NCBI RefSeq assembly: GCF_009830105.1
Contig: NZ_WURB01000022.1
Coordinates: 1-64,000, forward strand
DNA length: 64,000 bases
Direction: 5' to 3'
From: Microvirga makkahensis
GTDB taxonomy: Bacteria; Pseudomonadota; Alphaproteobacteria; Rhizobiales; Beijerinckiaceae
Position numbers and translations under genes: made by a program. The notes under the pieces were generated by a model that made no database searches, was not told where the DNA came from, and saw only the letters and a list, made by a program, of their open reading frames with translations. Positions 24,401-31,965 of this stretch are shown piece after piece; position 1 is the first letter of the stretch, and the number at the start of each line of letters is the position of its first letter.

Positions 24401-25335
24401 AGCCGCAGGTGGTCGTCCTCGATCTGCCTGCCACCCTCGGCGATCCCGAGCCGCTGCAATACATCGCCGTCGCCGCCGATCCGTGGCCCGGCGCGGTGAC
24501 GATTTGGCGGTCGGGCAACGGCGCGAGCTTCAATCCGCACCGGATCATCACCCTGTCCGCCGTGATCGGGCGGACGAGGACGGCGCTTCCCGCAGGGCCG
24601 TTGTGGCGGTGGGATCCGACGGCGGTTATCGATGTGGAGATCTCCTCCGGCTTCATCGGCTCCCTCGATGACGAGGCGGCACTGGCCGGCGGCAATCTGT
24701 TCGCTGTCAGAGGGGTGAATGGCCGTTGGGAAATCGTCTCGGCGGCCCGGGCCGAGATGATCGGAGAGCGGATCTTCCGTCTGTCCCGTTTTCTGCGCGG
24801 GCTCGCCGGAACGGAGCCGGAAGCCGGACGCGTCGTACCGGAAGGGGCTCTCGTCGTCCGCCTCGACGAGGCGATTCTTCCTCTGACCGCCGACCTGGCG
24901 GATCTGGGGCAAAGCTGGCGCTACAGGATCGGCCCGTCGGGGCGCGACCATGCCGATCCGGCGATGGTCGAGGTTACGGCGATCGTCGGGCGCGAAGCCC
25001 TCAAGCCTTTCAGTCCGGTTCACGCGACCCTGCGCCGCGAAGCGGGTGGAGTGCGCATCGCCTGGGTCCGCCGCACACGTCGCAACGGGGACGGATGGGG
25101 AGCGCTCGACGTTCCGCTCGCTGAGGGTGCGGAGCACTATGAAATCGACATCCTGGCAGCGGGCGAGGTCGTTCGCACCCTCGCAAGCCCGCAATCCTTC
25201 GTGCTGTATCCCACCGCGCAGGAGCTGGAGGATTTCGGCGCACCGCAAACAGAGCTCAGTCTTCGCATCGTGCAGATCAGCGCAGTCGCGGGAAGAGGAT
25301 TCGAGCGAAGCGTCACGTTGCCGGTGATGGTGTGA
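21472..25335 (+). CDS. GTA baseplate megatron / host specificity protein (g15)
   Basis: At 1287 residues this is the largest tail protein. The N-terminus has a hydrophobic Gly/Ala-rich segment (VVGGMVAGPLGAMAGRALGG). A GTA TIM-barrel-like domain spans roughly 230-690, with DASVMRLIRHLKDRGLEVVLYPFVMMDIPQ near 336 and WLTEIGIPAVDKGPNGPN near 624. A Phage-tail_3 domain follows (about 780-960, RQVEIGYTESDLDYRR), and then C-terminal Ig-like regions. The order equals RcGTA g15, which forms the central tail tip and contacts the recipient cell. The frame is intact along its whole length, indicating selection to keep it. Confidence 0.94.
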   Translation: MATLVLQTVGSVVGGMVAGPLGAMAGRALGGLAGAAIDNALFGGGDTKYVEGPRLKEIDGLTSTEGAAIPRVYGRARIGGQLIWATRFEEVVNTTSERSGAQGGKGMSGPKTVTTTYSYFANLAIGLCEGPIALVRRVWADGREIDLSAITIRVHRGSEAQGADPLIVAKEGAGFAPAYRGLAYVVFERLPLEDFGNRVPQFSFEVVRPVDGLNRMIRAVCLIPGASEFGYDTLPVAQVLDLGKTRPENRHQLRRRTDILASLDALEALCPNLRRVSLVVSWFGTDLRADSCRIEPRVDVGSKTTDGDTWSVGSVTRESANAVSWVDGAPAYGGTPSDASVMRLIRHLKDRGLEVVLYPFVMMDIPQGNALPDPYGGTGQPPYPWRGRITCNPAPGRPGSVDGTSAATAQIDQWFNRPDGYDAFILHHARLAQAAGGVDGFVLGSEFVGLTRVRSSPGNYPAVNGFKSLVVQIRSILGPGTKLVYAADWTEYGAHVLDGGSEIRFPLDPLFGDPGIDAVGIDYYPPLSDWRDSPDHADLAEARSIYDTDYLRRRLGGGEAFDWYYASPSDRAAQRRTPITDGAYDKPWLYRPKDLVSWWSNPHVERHDGIEIAATEWVPKSKPIWLTEIGIPAVDKGPNGPNVFPDPKSSESAYPPFSRGVRDDLVQARALEAILSRFDPAQRGFSSAYNPVSPLYGGRMVDPANVCVWAWDARPFPAFPDFTTVWSDGPNWETGHWITGRIEGAPLDRLIASILKDFGFADPGAIPVDGFVDGYVVDRPMSARAALEPLMRLFGVDAVASGGKIAWKGRGGRLVIALTTDDLVMKEGEPSLRLTRSQETELPRQVEIGYTESDLDYRRAAVASRRLSGSSRREARTDCAVVTRRAEAQRLADAWLQDLWAGREGAEFDLSSRRVDLDPGDVISLPTDAGPKLHRVVRVSDGATRRVSTRAVEPAVFERPGSTVERPPRRPPPIPGKPQVVVLDLPATLGDPEPLQYIAVAADPWPGAVTIWRSGNGASFNPHRIITLSAVIGRTRTALPAGPLWRWDPTAVIDVEISSGFIGSLDDEAALAGGNLFAVRGVNGRWEIVSAARAEMIGERIFRLSRFLRGLAGTEPEAGRVVPEGALVVRLDEAILPLTADLADLGQSWRYRIGPSGRDHADPAMVEVTAIVGREALKPFSPVHATLRREAGGVRIAWVRRTRRNGDGWGALDVPLAEGAEHYEIDILAAGEVVRTLASPQSFVLYPTAQELEDFGAPQTELSLRIVQISAVAGRGFERSVTLPVMV

Positions 25336-25360
25336 GGCAGGACGATGACGCTTCTTCTTG

Positions 25361-25467
25361 CCATGGCCGTCCCCGGACTTGATCCGGGATCAGCCCGGCC
25401 ATCCCGAATCCGAAAAGCGCGGCGCCTCGCACCGCCGGGATCACCGGCCCAAGGACGGGGATGACGT
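25361..25467. repeat. BIME-like palindromic repeat, copy 11
   Basis: CCATGGCCGTCCCCGGACTT, GATCCGGGATCAGCCCGGCC, ATCCCGAATCCGAAAAGC, core GCGGCGCC, and GGGATCACCGGCCCAAGGACGG then GGATGACG. It is the last copy in the GTA block, between g15 and the DUF2793 gene. Confidence 0.8.
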
Positions 25468-25567
25468 GAGAGGGTGAAACGACGACGGGGCTGGGCAAGG
25501 TCGCGGCGTCTCAAGACGCCTTCTTAGAACAACGATTTTTCATCTTCATGTCACGGAAAGCCGATCA

Positions 25568-27106
25568 ATGAGCATAACGCCGCACTTGGCGCTGCCGCTG
25601 CTTGCCGCAGCGCAGGCGCAAAAGCACGTCACCCACAACGAAGCCCTGTCGTCCCTGGACGCCCTCGTTCATCTCTCTGTGCTGGAGCGGGAGCGCGCGG
25701 CTCCTCCCGCGACGCCTGCCGAGGGGGACCGCTATCTCGTCGGACCCGGCGGGACGGGCGCTTTCGCCGGGCACGAGCGCGAGATTGCCCTCTTCGACCT
25801 GGGAGCGTGGCGTTTCCTTTCGCCGCGACCCGGCTGGCGAGCCTATGTCGAAGCGGAGAGCGTCGTCGTCGTGTTCGACGGCGAGCAGTGGCGCGATCTG
25901 GGCCATTATTGCCGGATTCTCGACAATCTGGACCGCCTCGGAATCGGAACTGCGCCCGACGATCTCAATCGCCTCTCGGCGAAGCTCAACGCTGCTCTGT
26001 TCTCTGCCCTGAATACGGAGGAGGGCGGAACGGGGGATCTGCGCTTCGTTCTCAACAAGGCCGGGATGGGCAATGTCCTTTCGCAGCTTTATCAGCGCGG
26101 CTTCAGCGGCCGCGCGGAGACGGGCCTCATCGGAAATGACGATTTCACCATCCGCGTCTCGTCCGACGGAGCGGAATGGATCGACGCGCTGGTCCTCGAT
26201 GGCGGGACCGGTACCGCCACCTTCCCGCAGGGGCTCTCGAACGTGCCGCGAGCCAATCTGCTCATCAATGCCTCGTTTTGCGTGAACCAGCGCGGCTTCG
26301 CCGGCGGGGCTCTCGCGGAAGGCGCTTACGGCTTCGACCGCTGGAAGGCAGGCCCCGGGGGGTGCACGCTCACGCGCGCGGCGGACGGAACGATGGTCTT
26401 GACGGGAGCTCTCGAACAGATCGTCGAGGTGGCGCATGCCTCCGCGATTGCCGGAACCGCCGATCTCGCCGGTGCCGCCCTGACCCTTTCGGTGGAGGAT
26501 CCATCCGAGCCGATCCCGGTCCTGATCGGCACCAGGGCGGCGACGATCCCGGCCGGGGCAGGTCGTTGCTCCGTGTCCGTCGTGCTCGGCGAGACCGAAA
26601 CGGGGCACCTCCCGATCCGGCTCGATGCCGCGGCCGAGTGCTCCTTCAAGAACGTGAAGCTGGAGCTCGGATCTCACGCGACGCCATGGAGGGGAGAGCC
26701 GCTCGACCGCGAGGAATTTCATTGCAGGCGCTATTATCAGCCCCTGCCCCTCAGCGGCTCGTCGCCCATGCTCCTCGGGACTCTCGGCCAGCGGGTCTCG
26801 GTAAATCTGATCGATATTCCCTTGGTTCTGCCGACCCGGATGCGTGCCAACCCGGCTTTGGTCACGAGCGGCGCCGTCTGGACCGGTGGCGTGCCGAGCG
26901 GCAACCAGCTCGCCTTCTTCAGCAACAACAACGGATCCTGGGTGACAACCTCCGGAATGGTACAGGTGACGACCGTCGTGCCGGCGAGCGCCTCCGCCGT
27001 GACGCTGAGACTGCAGTCCATGGCATCGTTTTCCGGTACGGCCGGGTCCGTCGGCCACCTCTACCTCGGCGACGCCGCTGTCCTGGCTCTGCAGGCGGAG
27101 CTCTGA
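25568..27106 (+). CDS. DUF2793 protein, probable tail fibre / adhesin of the GTA particle
   Basis: The product has 512 residues. The first 100 carry the DUF2793 signature: TPHLALPLLAAAQAQKHVTHNEALSSLDALVHLSV, with PAEGDRYLVGPGGTGAFAGHE and AWRFLSPRPGWRAYVE. The middle includes LNTEEGGTGDLRFVLNKAG and a beta-rich region. The C-terminal part (from about 225, NLLINASFCVNQRGFAGG) looks like a phage fibre or carbohydrate-binding module. DUF2793 proteins often end GTA clusters or follow the baseplate gene. A role in recipient recognition is an inference from position and layout. A four-base gap separates it from the endolysin gene. Confidence 0.82.
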   Translation: MSITPHLALPLLAAAQAQKHVTHNEALSSLDALVHLSVLERERAAPPATPAEGDRYLVGPGGTGAFAGHEREIALFDLGAWRFLSPRPGWRAYVEAESVVVVFDGEQWRDLGHYCRILDNLDRLGIGTAPDDLNRLSAKLNAALFSALNTEEGGTGDLRFVLNKAGMGNVLSQLYQRGFSGRAETGLIGNDDFTIRVSSDGAEWIDALVLDGGTGTATFPQGLSNVPRANLLINASFCVNQRGFAGGALAEGAYGFDRWKAGPGGCTLTRAADGTMVLTGALEQIVEVAHASAIAGTADLAGAALTLSVEDPSEPIPVLIGTRAATIPAGAGRCSVSVVLGETETGHLPIRLDAAAECSFKNVKLELGSHATPWRGEPLDREEFHCRRYYQPLPLSGSSPMLLGTLGQRVSVNLIDIPLVLPTRMRANPALVTSGAVWTGGVPSGNQLAFFSNNNGSWVTTSGMVQVTTVVPASASAVTLRLQSMASFSGTAGSVGHLYLGDAAVLALQAEL

Positions 27107-27109
27107 ACA

Positions 27110-27871
27110 ATGGCGGCCCGCACGCCCGCACCGTTCGAAGAGGCGCTCGCATTCGTTCTGCGGCAGGAGGGCGGTTTCTCGCGACACCCTCGGGATCCCG
27201 GCGGGGCCACGAATCACGGGATCACGCTCGAAACCCTGTCCCGCGCGAGGGGATACCCGGTTTCTGTCGGGGACATCCGTGCCCTCACGGCGGAAGAGGC
27301 GGCGGCCATCTACCGTCGCTTCTACTGGGAGGCCGTTCGCGCCGAAGAGCTCCCGCGGGGGCTCGATCTTGCGCTCTTCGACCTTGCCGTCAATTCGGGC
27401 CCGATGCGCGCGATCATGCTGCTGCAGAAGGTTCTCGGGGTAGTGGCCGACGGGCTGATCGGTCCCGTCACCCTCGAGGCGGCCCGCCGCATGGACGCCG
27501 TCGAAGCCATCCGTGGCCTGACCCGCGAACGCCTCGGGTTTCTTTCCCGTCTCGCCATCTGGCCCGTCTTCGGAGGCGGGTGGCGCAGGCGGGTTCTCGA
27601 CGTCGAGCAGGAGGCCATCCGGCTCGCGTCCTCATCGCCCCCTCTCCAAGGAATGTCTGACATGATGGATACCAAAACCATTCTCGCGAGCCGTACGGTC
27701 TGGGCCAATCTGATCGGCCTGACCGCCGTGATCCTCGGCCTGTTCGGCTTCGATTCCTCTGTCCTCACCGGCAGCGCCTTCCAGGAGGCCCTCGTCCAGT
27801 TCATCGCGGCGGCCAGCTTTATCGCCTCCACGGTCTTCCGGATCCTGGCCACCAGGCGGATCGAGAGCTAG
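27110..27871 (+). CDS. Endolysin (GH108 muramidase) fused to a holin-like C-terminus
   Basis: The protein has 253 residues. Residues 1-180 are a glycoside hydrolase 108/ZliS-type N-acetylmuramidase: the catalytic Glu is in FVLRQEGGFS (Glu20), followed by HPRDPGGATNHGITLETL and FYWEAVRAEELPRGLDLALFDLAVNSGP, then a C-terminal peptidoglycan-binding part. Residues 185-253 carry two hydrophobic segments (WANLIGLTAVILGLFGF and LVQFIAAASFIASTVF) and a basic end, a typical small holin. An internal ATG at 27662 has AAGGA nine bases upstream, so a separate 70-residue holin could also be made. The pair would release GTA particles by lysis. Confidence 0.85.
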   Translation: MAARTPAPFEEALAFVLRQEGGFSRHPRDPGGATNHGITLETLSRARGYPVSVGDIRALTAEEAAAIYRRFYWEAVRAEELPRGLDLALFDLAVNSGPMRAIMLLQKVLGVVADGLIGPVTLEAARRMDAVEAIRGLTRERLGFLSRLAIWPVFGGGWRRRVLDVEQEAIRLASSSPPLQGMSDMMDTKTILASRTVWANLIGLTAVILGLFGFDSSVLTGSAFQEALVQFIAAASFIASTVFRILATRRIES

Positions 27872-27879
27872 ATTGGACA

Positions 27880-27895
27880 TTCAGGGTTCGTTCAG
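27880..27895. promoter_or_regulatory. Direct repeat TTCAG-N6-TTCAG, candidate response-regulator site
   Basis: Two TTCAG half-sites (27880-27884, 27891-27895) are spaced 11 bases apart, one helical turn, as for tandem binding of OmpR-family regulators. The site lies just ahead of the small secreted protein and the FeuP-like regulator, so autoregulation is plausible. Confidence 0.4.
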
Positions 27896-27918
27896 TGCTG
27901 CAAAGGCATAAGGCGCCC

Positions 27919-28233
27919 ATGCGTCTGCTATGGCTGATCATCGCGATGGGGGGAATGATGGGGGTTGCGTCCGCGCAAAGCGGGACGGCGGCCCTCAAGA
28001 ATTGCTTGCCGCCCCGGGAAATGCAGGAGGCCGTGGCCTCCAAGGGTGTCGTCGCGCCAGCCTCCGCTGTCATGACGGCCCGCCGCCAGGTCCCAAACGC
28101 GGATGTGGTGCGGGCCAGCCTTTGCCGCAGCAGCAATTCCCTGGTTTATGTGATCATGGCCTTGCAAAAGGACGGGCGCATCGTTCAAGTGACGATCGAC
28201 GGCTCGTCCGGCCGGGTCAAATCGGTCCATTGA
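27919..28233 (+). CDS. Small secreted PepSY-like protein next to the FeuPQ-like pair
   Basis: The 104-residue product has a signal peptide (MRLLWLIIAMGGMMGVASAQ) and one Cys pair (CLPPRE, SLCRSSN). Its end, ALQKDGRIVQVTIDGSSGRVKSVH, has the PepSY strand pattern. It lies 16 bases ahead of the response-regulator gene, so the three genes are probably one operon. Small periplasmic proteins of this kind modulate sensor kinases; Sinorhizobium FeuN inhibits FeuQ. Equivalence to FeuN is a guess from position. A GTG at 27895 is an alternative start. Confidence 0.68.
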   Translation: MRLLWLIIAMGGMMGVASAQSGTAALKNCLPPREMQEAVASKGVVAPASAVMTARRQVPNADVVRASLCRSSNSLVYVIMALQKDGRIVQVTIDGSSGRVKSVH

Positions 28234-28249
28234 AAAGAAAGCCCGAAAC

Positions 28250-28927
28250 GTGCGCCTTCTCGTTGTCGAGGATGACAAGACCCTCAATAAACAGATCGTG
28301 ACCGCCCTCGAACAGGCGGGTTACGCGGTCGATGCGGCTTTCGATGGCGAGGAGGGGCAGTTCCTCGGGGATACCGAGCCTTACGATGCCATCATTCTCG
28401 ATCTCGGCCTGCCGAAGGTGGACGGCGTTTCCGTCCTGACCGCTTGGCGGCGGGAGGGCAGGAAGACGCCGGTGATCATCCTGACGGCCCGTGATCGCTG
28501 GAGCGACAAGGTTCAGGGTTTCGATGCCGGGGCCGACGACTACGTGACCAAGCCGTTCCATATAGAGGAGCTGCTGGCGCGCGTCCGCGCCCTGCTGCGC
28601 CGCGCCACGGGACACGCCACGAGCGAGATCGCCTGCGGCCCGGTGAAGCTCGACACCCGCTCGGGCCGGGTGGCGGTGGACGGCAACCCCGTGAAGCTGA
28701 CCTCGCACGAATACCGGCTCCTCTCCTATCTCATGCATCATACCGGCCGCATCGTCTCGCGCGGCGAGCTGACGGAACATCTCTACGACCAGGACTTCGA
28801 CCGTGACTCGAACACGATCGAAGTCTTCATCGGTCGCCTGCGCAAGAAGCTCGGCGTGGATATCATCCAGACCGTCCGCGGCCTGGGCTATCTCCTCGAC
28901 GCGGGCCACACCCATCAGAAATCGTGA
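28250..28927 (+). CDS. feuP: OmpR-family response regulator (FeuP/PhoP-like)
   Basis: The protein has 225 residues. The receiver domain (1-115) has the acidic pocket VVEDD, phospho-acceptor Asp51 in IILDLGLPKVDG and Lys101 in DYVTKPF. The winged-helix DNA-binding domain follows (about 130-220, LTSHEYRLLSYLMHH, with the end EVFIGRLRKKLGVDIIQTVRGLGYLL). GTG start; the stop overlaps the kinase start (GTGA). Resemblance to FeuP, which controls cyclic glucan export in rhizobia, is by overall sequence and by the kinase partner. PhoP is an equally fair name. Confidence 0.85.
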   Translation: MRLLVVEDDKTLNKQIVTALEQAGYAVDAAFDGEEGQFLGDTEPYDAIILDLGLPKVDGVSVLTAWRREGRKTPVIILTARDRWSDKVQGFDAGADDYVTKPFHIEELLARVRALLRRATGHATSEIACGPVKLDTRSGRVAVDGNPVKLTSHEYRLLSYLMHHTGRIVSRGELTEHLYDQDFDRDSNTIEVFIGRLRKKLGVDIIQTVRGLGYLLDAGHTHQKS

Positions 28928-30318
28928 GCGGCTTCCGCCCGATCCTGACACGCCTCTCGAGCCGGCCCATCGCGGTCCGGCTCGCAGTCTCCTCTGTCTT
29001 CTGGAGCTTCGCGATCCTGCTCGTCGCGGGCCTCATCCTGCAGACGCTGTACCGCGACAACACGGAGCGGGCCTTCGACCAGCGCCTTCTCGTCTACGCG
29101 AACACCCTGGCCTCCAATCTGGTGGCTCCGGGGGATCCGGATCGGGACCTCGGCCCCATCGGCGATCCGCGCTTCGAGCTTCCCCTGTCCGGCTGGTACT
29201 GGCAGGTGGCACGCCCCAATGCGAAGCCCGGCGAGATCCGCTCCTCGAAGTCGCTCTTCGGCGGGCAGATCCCGAGCCTCGCCGCGGGATCCGACAACCG
29301 GTTCGGTCAGATCCGCCGCGGTTACGGCAAGGCGCCTGACGAGCGCAACCTTCGCATTATCGAGCGCGACATCGATCTGGGCGAGGATGGCCGCTACATC
29401 ATTCGAGTCGCAGGCCCAGCGGACGAGATCGACGCCGGAGTCCGCGACTTTCTCTTTGCGCTGACGGTCACGTTTGCGTTACTCGGCCTGGCCCTCGGCT
29501 TTTCCACTCTTCTGCAGATCCGCTTCGGCTTGCGGCCGCTGGCCAATCTGCGCAGCGCCCTCGGGGCCATCCGGCGCGGCGAGTCGGAAAGAATCGTCGG
29601 CGAATATCCCCGGGACATTTCACCGCTCGCGAGCGAGCTGAATCTTCTTTTGGACACGAACAGGGAAATCCTGGAGCGGGCCCGCACCCAGGTCGGTAAT
29701 CTGGCTCATGCCCTCAAGACGCCTCTCAGCATCATCATGAACGAAGCGGAGAATGCCCCCGAAGAGGTTGCGGCCCGTGTGCGCGAGCAGGCGACCCTGA
29801 TGCGCGATCAGGTGAACTATTACCTGGACCGCGCCCGCGCGGCGGCCCTCGCCGGAACCCTGGGCACGCTCACGGATGTGGAGCCCGTGATCGCGGGTTT
29901 GGCCCGCACCTTCGCCAAGATCTATCGCGACAAGGAGCTGGCGGTGGAACTCGCGATCCCGCGCGACCTGCGGTTCAGGGGCGAGCGACAGGATCTCGAG
30001 GAGATGGCCGGCAACCTGATCGACAATGCCGCCAAATGGGCCGCCCGGAAGATCGAGATTTCCGTCGAGATTGTCCGCGAAGACGATCGTCCGCGCTTCC
30101 GCCTTATCATCGACGATGACGGCCCGGGCCTTCCGGAGGCGGCGAGGGCCGAGGTCCTCAAGCGCGGTCGCCGCCTCGACGAGACGAAGCCCGGATCCGG
30201 CCTGGGGCTGTCCATCGTCAGCGATCTTGCCGCCCTCTACAGAGGCTCGCTCAAGCTCGAAGCGGCGCCCCTCGGCGGTCTTCGAGCCGTGCTCGAGCTC
30301 CCAGGGGACAGAGGCTAA
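28924..30318 (+). CDS. feuQ: Sensor histidine kinase, FeuQ/PhoQ-like
   Basis: This inner-membrane kinase has 464 residues. TM1 lies about 24-42 (SVFWSFAILLVAGLILQTL). A periplasmic sensor domain of about 120 residues with an acidic stretch (PGDPDRDLGPIGDPR) follows, then TM2 (about 178-200, FLFALTVTFALLGLALGF) and a HAMP segment. The dimerisation box reads GNLAHALKTPLSIIMNEAENA and the ATPase N-box GNLIDNAAKWA, with G-boxes DDDGPGLP and GSGLGLSIVSDLA. The HALKTPLS box is the form in PhoQ-like sensors. It is translationally coupled to the regulator. Confidence 0.88.
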   Translation: MSGFRPILTRLSSRPIAVRLAVSSVFWSFAILLVAGLILQTLYRDNTERAFDQRLLVYANTLASNLVAPGDPDRDLGPIGDPRFELPLSGWYWQVARPNAKPGEIRSSKSLFGGQIPSLAAGSDNRFGQIRRGYGKAPDERNLRIIERDIDLGEDGRYIIRVAGPADEIDAGVRDFLFALTVTFALLGLALGFSTLLQIRFGLRPLANLRSALGAIRRGESERIVGEYPRDISPLASELNLLLDTNREILERARTQVGNLAHALKTPLSIIMNEAENAPEEVAARVREQATLMRDQVNYYLDRARAAALAGTLGTLTDVEPVIAGLARTFAKIYRDKELAVELAIPRDLRFRGERQDLEEMAGNLIDNAAKWAARKIEISVEIVREDDRPRFRLIIDDDGPGLPEAARAEVLKRGRRLDETKPGSGLGLSIVSDLAALYRGSLKLEAAPLGGLRAVLELPGDRG

Positions 30319-30389
30319 ACCTATGTATTTTTACGCGTGACACCGTGCCACCGTCGTGCTTGACGGGGACTCGGAGTAATTGAGGTTTC

Positions 30390-31496
30390 ATGGTGATCTG
30401 GATCATACTCTTGCTGATGACGGCGGCAGCCGTGATGGCGGTTCTCTGGCCGCTGTCGCGCCACCGTGCCCTCACAGCGGAGCAACTGGACCCGGATACG
30501 CAGTTCTATCGGGAGCAGATCGCCGAGATCGAGCGGGATCGCGAGCGCGGCGTGCTTTTGGCCAGCGAGGCCGAAGCCGCCAAGGTCGAGGCCGGGCGGC
30601 GTCTTCTGCGTTCGACCGGCATGACGGCAGATACCTTCGCCGCCCTGGGCGAACCGGCCTTGCGCCGCCGCAGGGCAGCCTCGGCGCTGGCCCTTTCGGT
30701 AATCCCCATCATCGCTCTCGCTCTGTACGGTGCTTACGGCTCGCCGCAACTCCTGACACATCCGCCCAAAGAGCAGGCGGAGGGCCAGCGGGGCAGCCTC
30801 GATCTGATGACCGCCGTCTCGCAGATCGAGGCTCACCTTGCTCAGAACCCCCAGGATGGCCGGGGGTGGGAAGTGGTGGCCCCGGTCTATATCCGCATGG
30901 GCCGGATCGAGGATGCGGTGAAGGCTTACGAGGCGGCGGTCCGCTATCTCGGCCCCAGCCCGGACCGGTTGGCGAATTACGGTGAGGTCATGGTGCTCGC
31001 CAAGGACGGGCTGGTGTCTTCGGAGGCTCAGAGGGTTTTCGAGCAGGCGGTCGCACTGGACAGCACCTCGCCGAAGGCCCGCTACTACTTGGCCGTCGCC
31101 GCCGAGCAGGACGGGCAGTTCGACAAGGCCAAGCGGGCTTACGGCGAGCTTCTGGCTGCGTCGCCGGAAGGCGCGCCTTGGGCGAATGTGGTGAGGCAGC
31201 GCCTGGAGGGCCTTGGCGCCGAGCAGTCCGTTGCCGGCGCGCAGGAGAATGCTCCTCAGCTAGGGGCCGACGACATAGCCCGCATGGTGTCAGGATTGGC
31301 GGAGCGTCTCGAGACCCGGGGTGGATCTCCTGACGAATGGGCGCGCCTGATCCGCTCCTATGCGGTTCTCGGTCAGCGCGACAAGGCCAAGGCCGCCGTC
31401 GAGCGCGCGCGGCAGGTCCTGGCGCAGGACGATGACGGGGTGAGGACCATCGACGCGATGGCGCGCGAAATGAAACTGATTGACGCGGGACCATGA
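30390..31496 (+). CDS. ccmI: Cytochrome c biogenesis protein CcmI (CycH)
   Basis: The protein has 368 residues. The N-terminal part is membrane-bound: TM1 ([19 protein letters not shown]), the cytoplasmic loop with the CcmI coiled coil ([27 protein letters not shown] then [14 protein letters not shown]) and TM2 ([20 protein letters not shown]). The periplasmic TPR domain follows (about 140-270, [25 protein letters not shown]). CcmI delivers apocytochrome c to the CcmF/H ligation complex. The ATG overlaps the start of ccmE through ATGA. Confidence 0.92.
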   Translation: MVIWIILLLMTAAAVMAVLWPLSRHRALTAEQLDPDTQFYREQIAEIERDRERGVLLASEAEAAKVEAGRRLLRSTGMTADTFAALGEPALRRRRAASALALSVIPIIALALYGAYGSPQLLTHPPKEQAEGQRGSLDLMTAVSQIEAHLAQNPQDGRGWEVVAPVYIRMGRIEDAVKAYEAAVRYLGPSPDRLANYGEVMVLAKDGLVSSEAQRVFEQAVALDSTSPKARYYLAVAAEQDGQFDKAKRAYGELLAASPEGAPWANVVRQRLEGLGAEQSVAGAQENAPQLGADDIARMVSGLAERLETRGGSPDEWARLIRSYAVLGQRDKAKAAVERARQVLAQDDDGVRTIDAMAREMKLIDAGP

Positions 31497-31951
31497 CCAG
31501 AAAGCAAAGACGTCTGACCCTGATCGGCTTCGCAGGAGCCATCCTCGCGATTGCGCTCGGTCTTGTTCTTTACGCCATGAACGACACGATCGTGTTCTTC
31601 AATTCCCCGGCGGATATCCAGGCAAAGAACGTGCCGCCGGGCACGCGCATTCGCCTGGGCGGTCTCGTAAAGGAAGGATCCATCCAGCGGGGCGACGATC
31701 AGCAGATCACCTTCGAGGTGATGGATGCCCAAAGCGAGATCCGGGTACACTACCAGGGTCTGCTGCCCGATCTGTTCCGTGAAGGGCAGGGTGTCGTGGC
31801 CGAGGGCGTGCTGGAAAGCGCGACCGTGTTCCGGGCCGATTCCGTGCTGGCCAAACATGACGAGAACTATATGCCGCGCGAGGTGGCCGATACCCTGAAG
31901 AAGCAGGGGCATTGGCAGGGCGAGGCCAACGCCGCGCCGAAAACGCAGTAA
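31493..31951 (+). CDS. ccmE: Cytochrome c-type biogenesis haem chaperone CcmE (CycJ)
   Basis: The protein has 152 residues. An N-terminal membrane anchor ([22 protein letters not shown]) is followed by the OB-fold domain ([50 protein letters not shown]). The covalent haem-binding His lies in [10 protein letters not shown], the conserved HDExY motif. It carries haem to CcmF. ATGA overlap with ccmI. Confidence 0.95.
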   Translation: MTRKQRRLTLIGFAGAILAIALGLVLYAMNDTIVFFNSPADIQAKNVPPGTRIRLGGLVKEGSIQRGDDQQITFEVMDAQSEIRVHYQGLLPDLFREGQGVVAEGVLESATVFRADSVLAKHDENYMPREVADTLKKQGHWQGEANAAPKTQ

Positions 31952-31965
31952 CGAGGGAGAGCCTG

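Noticed and set aside
6759..27871. Ordinary integrated prophage with attachment sites
   Set aside because: No integrase, repressor, replication gene or flanking tRNA/direct repeats were seen. The gene order and content match GTA clusters.
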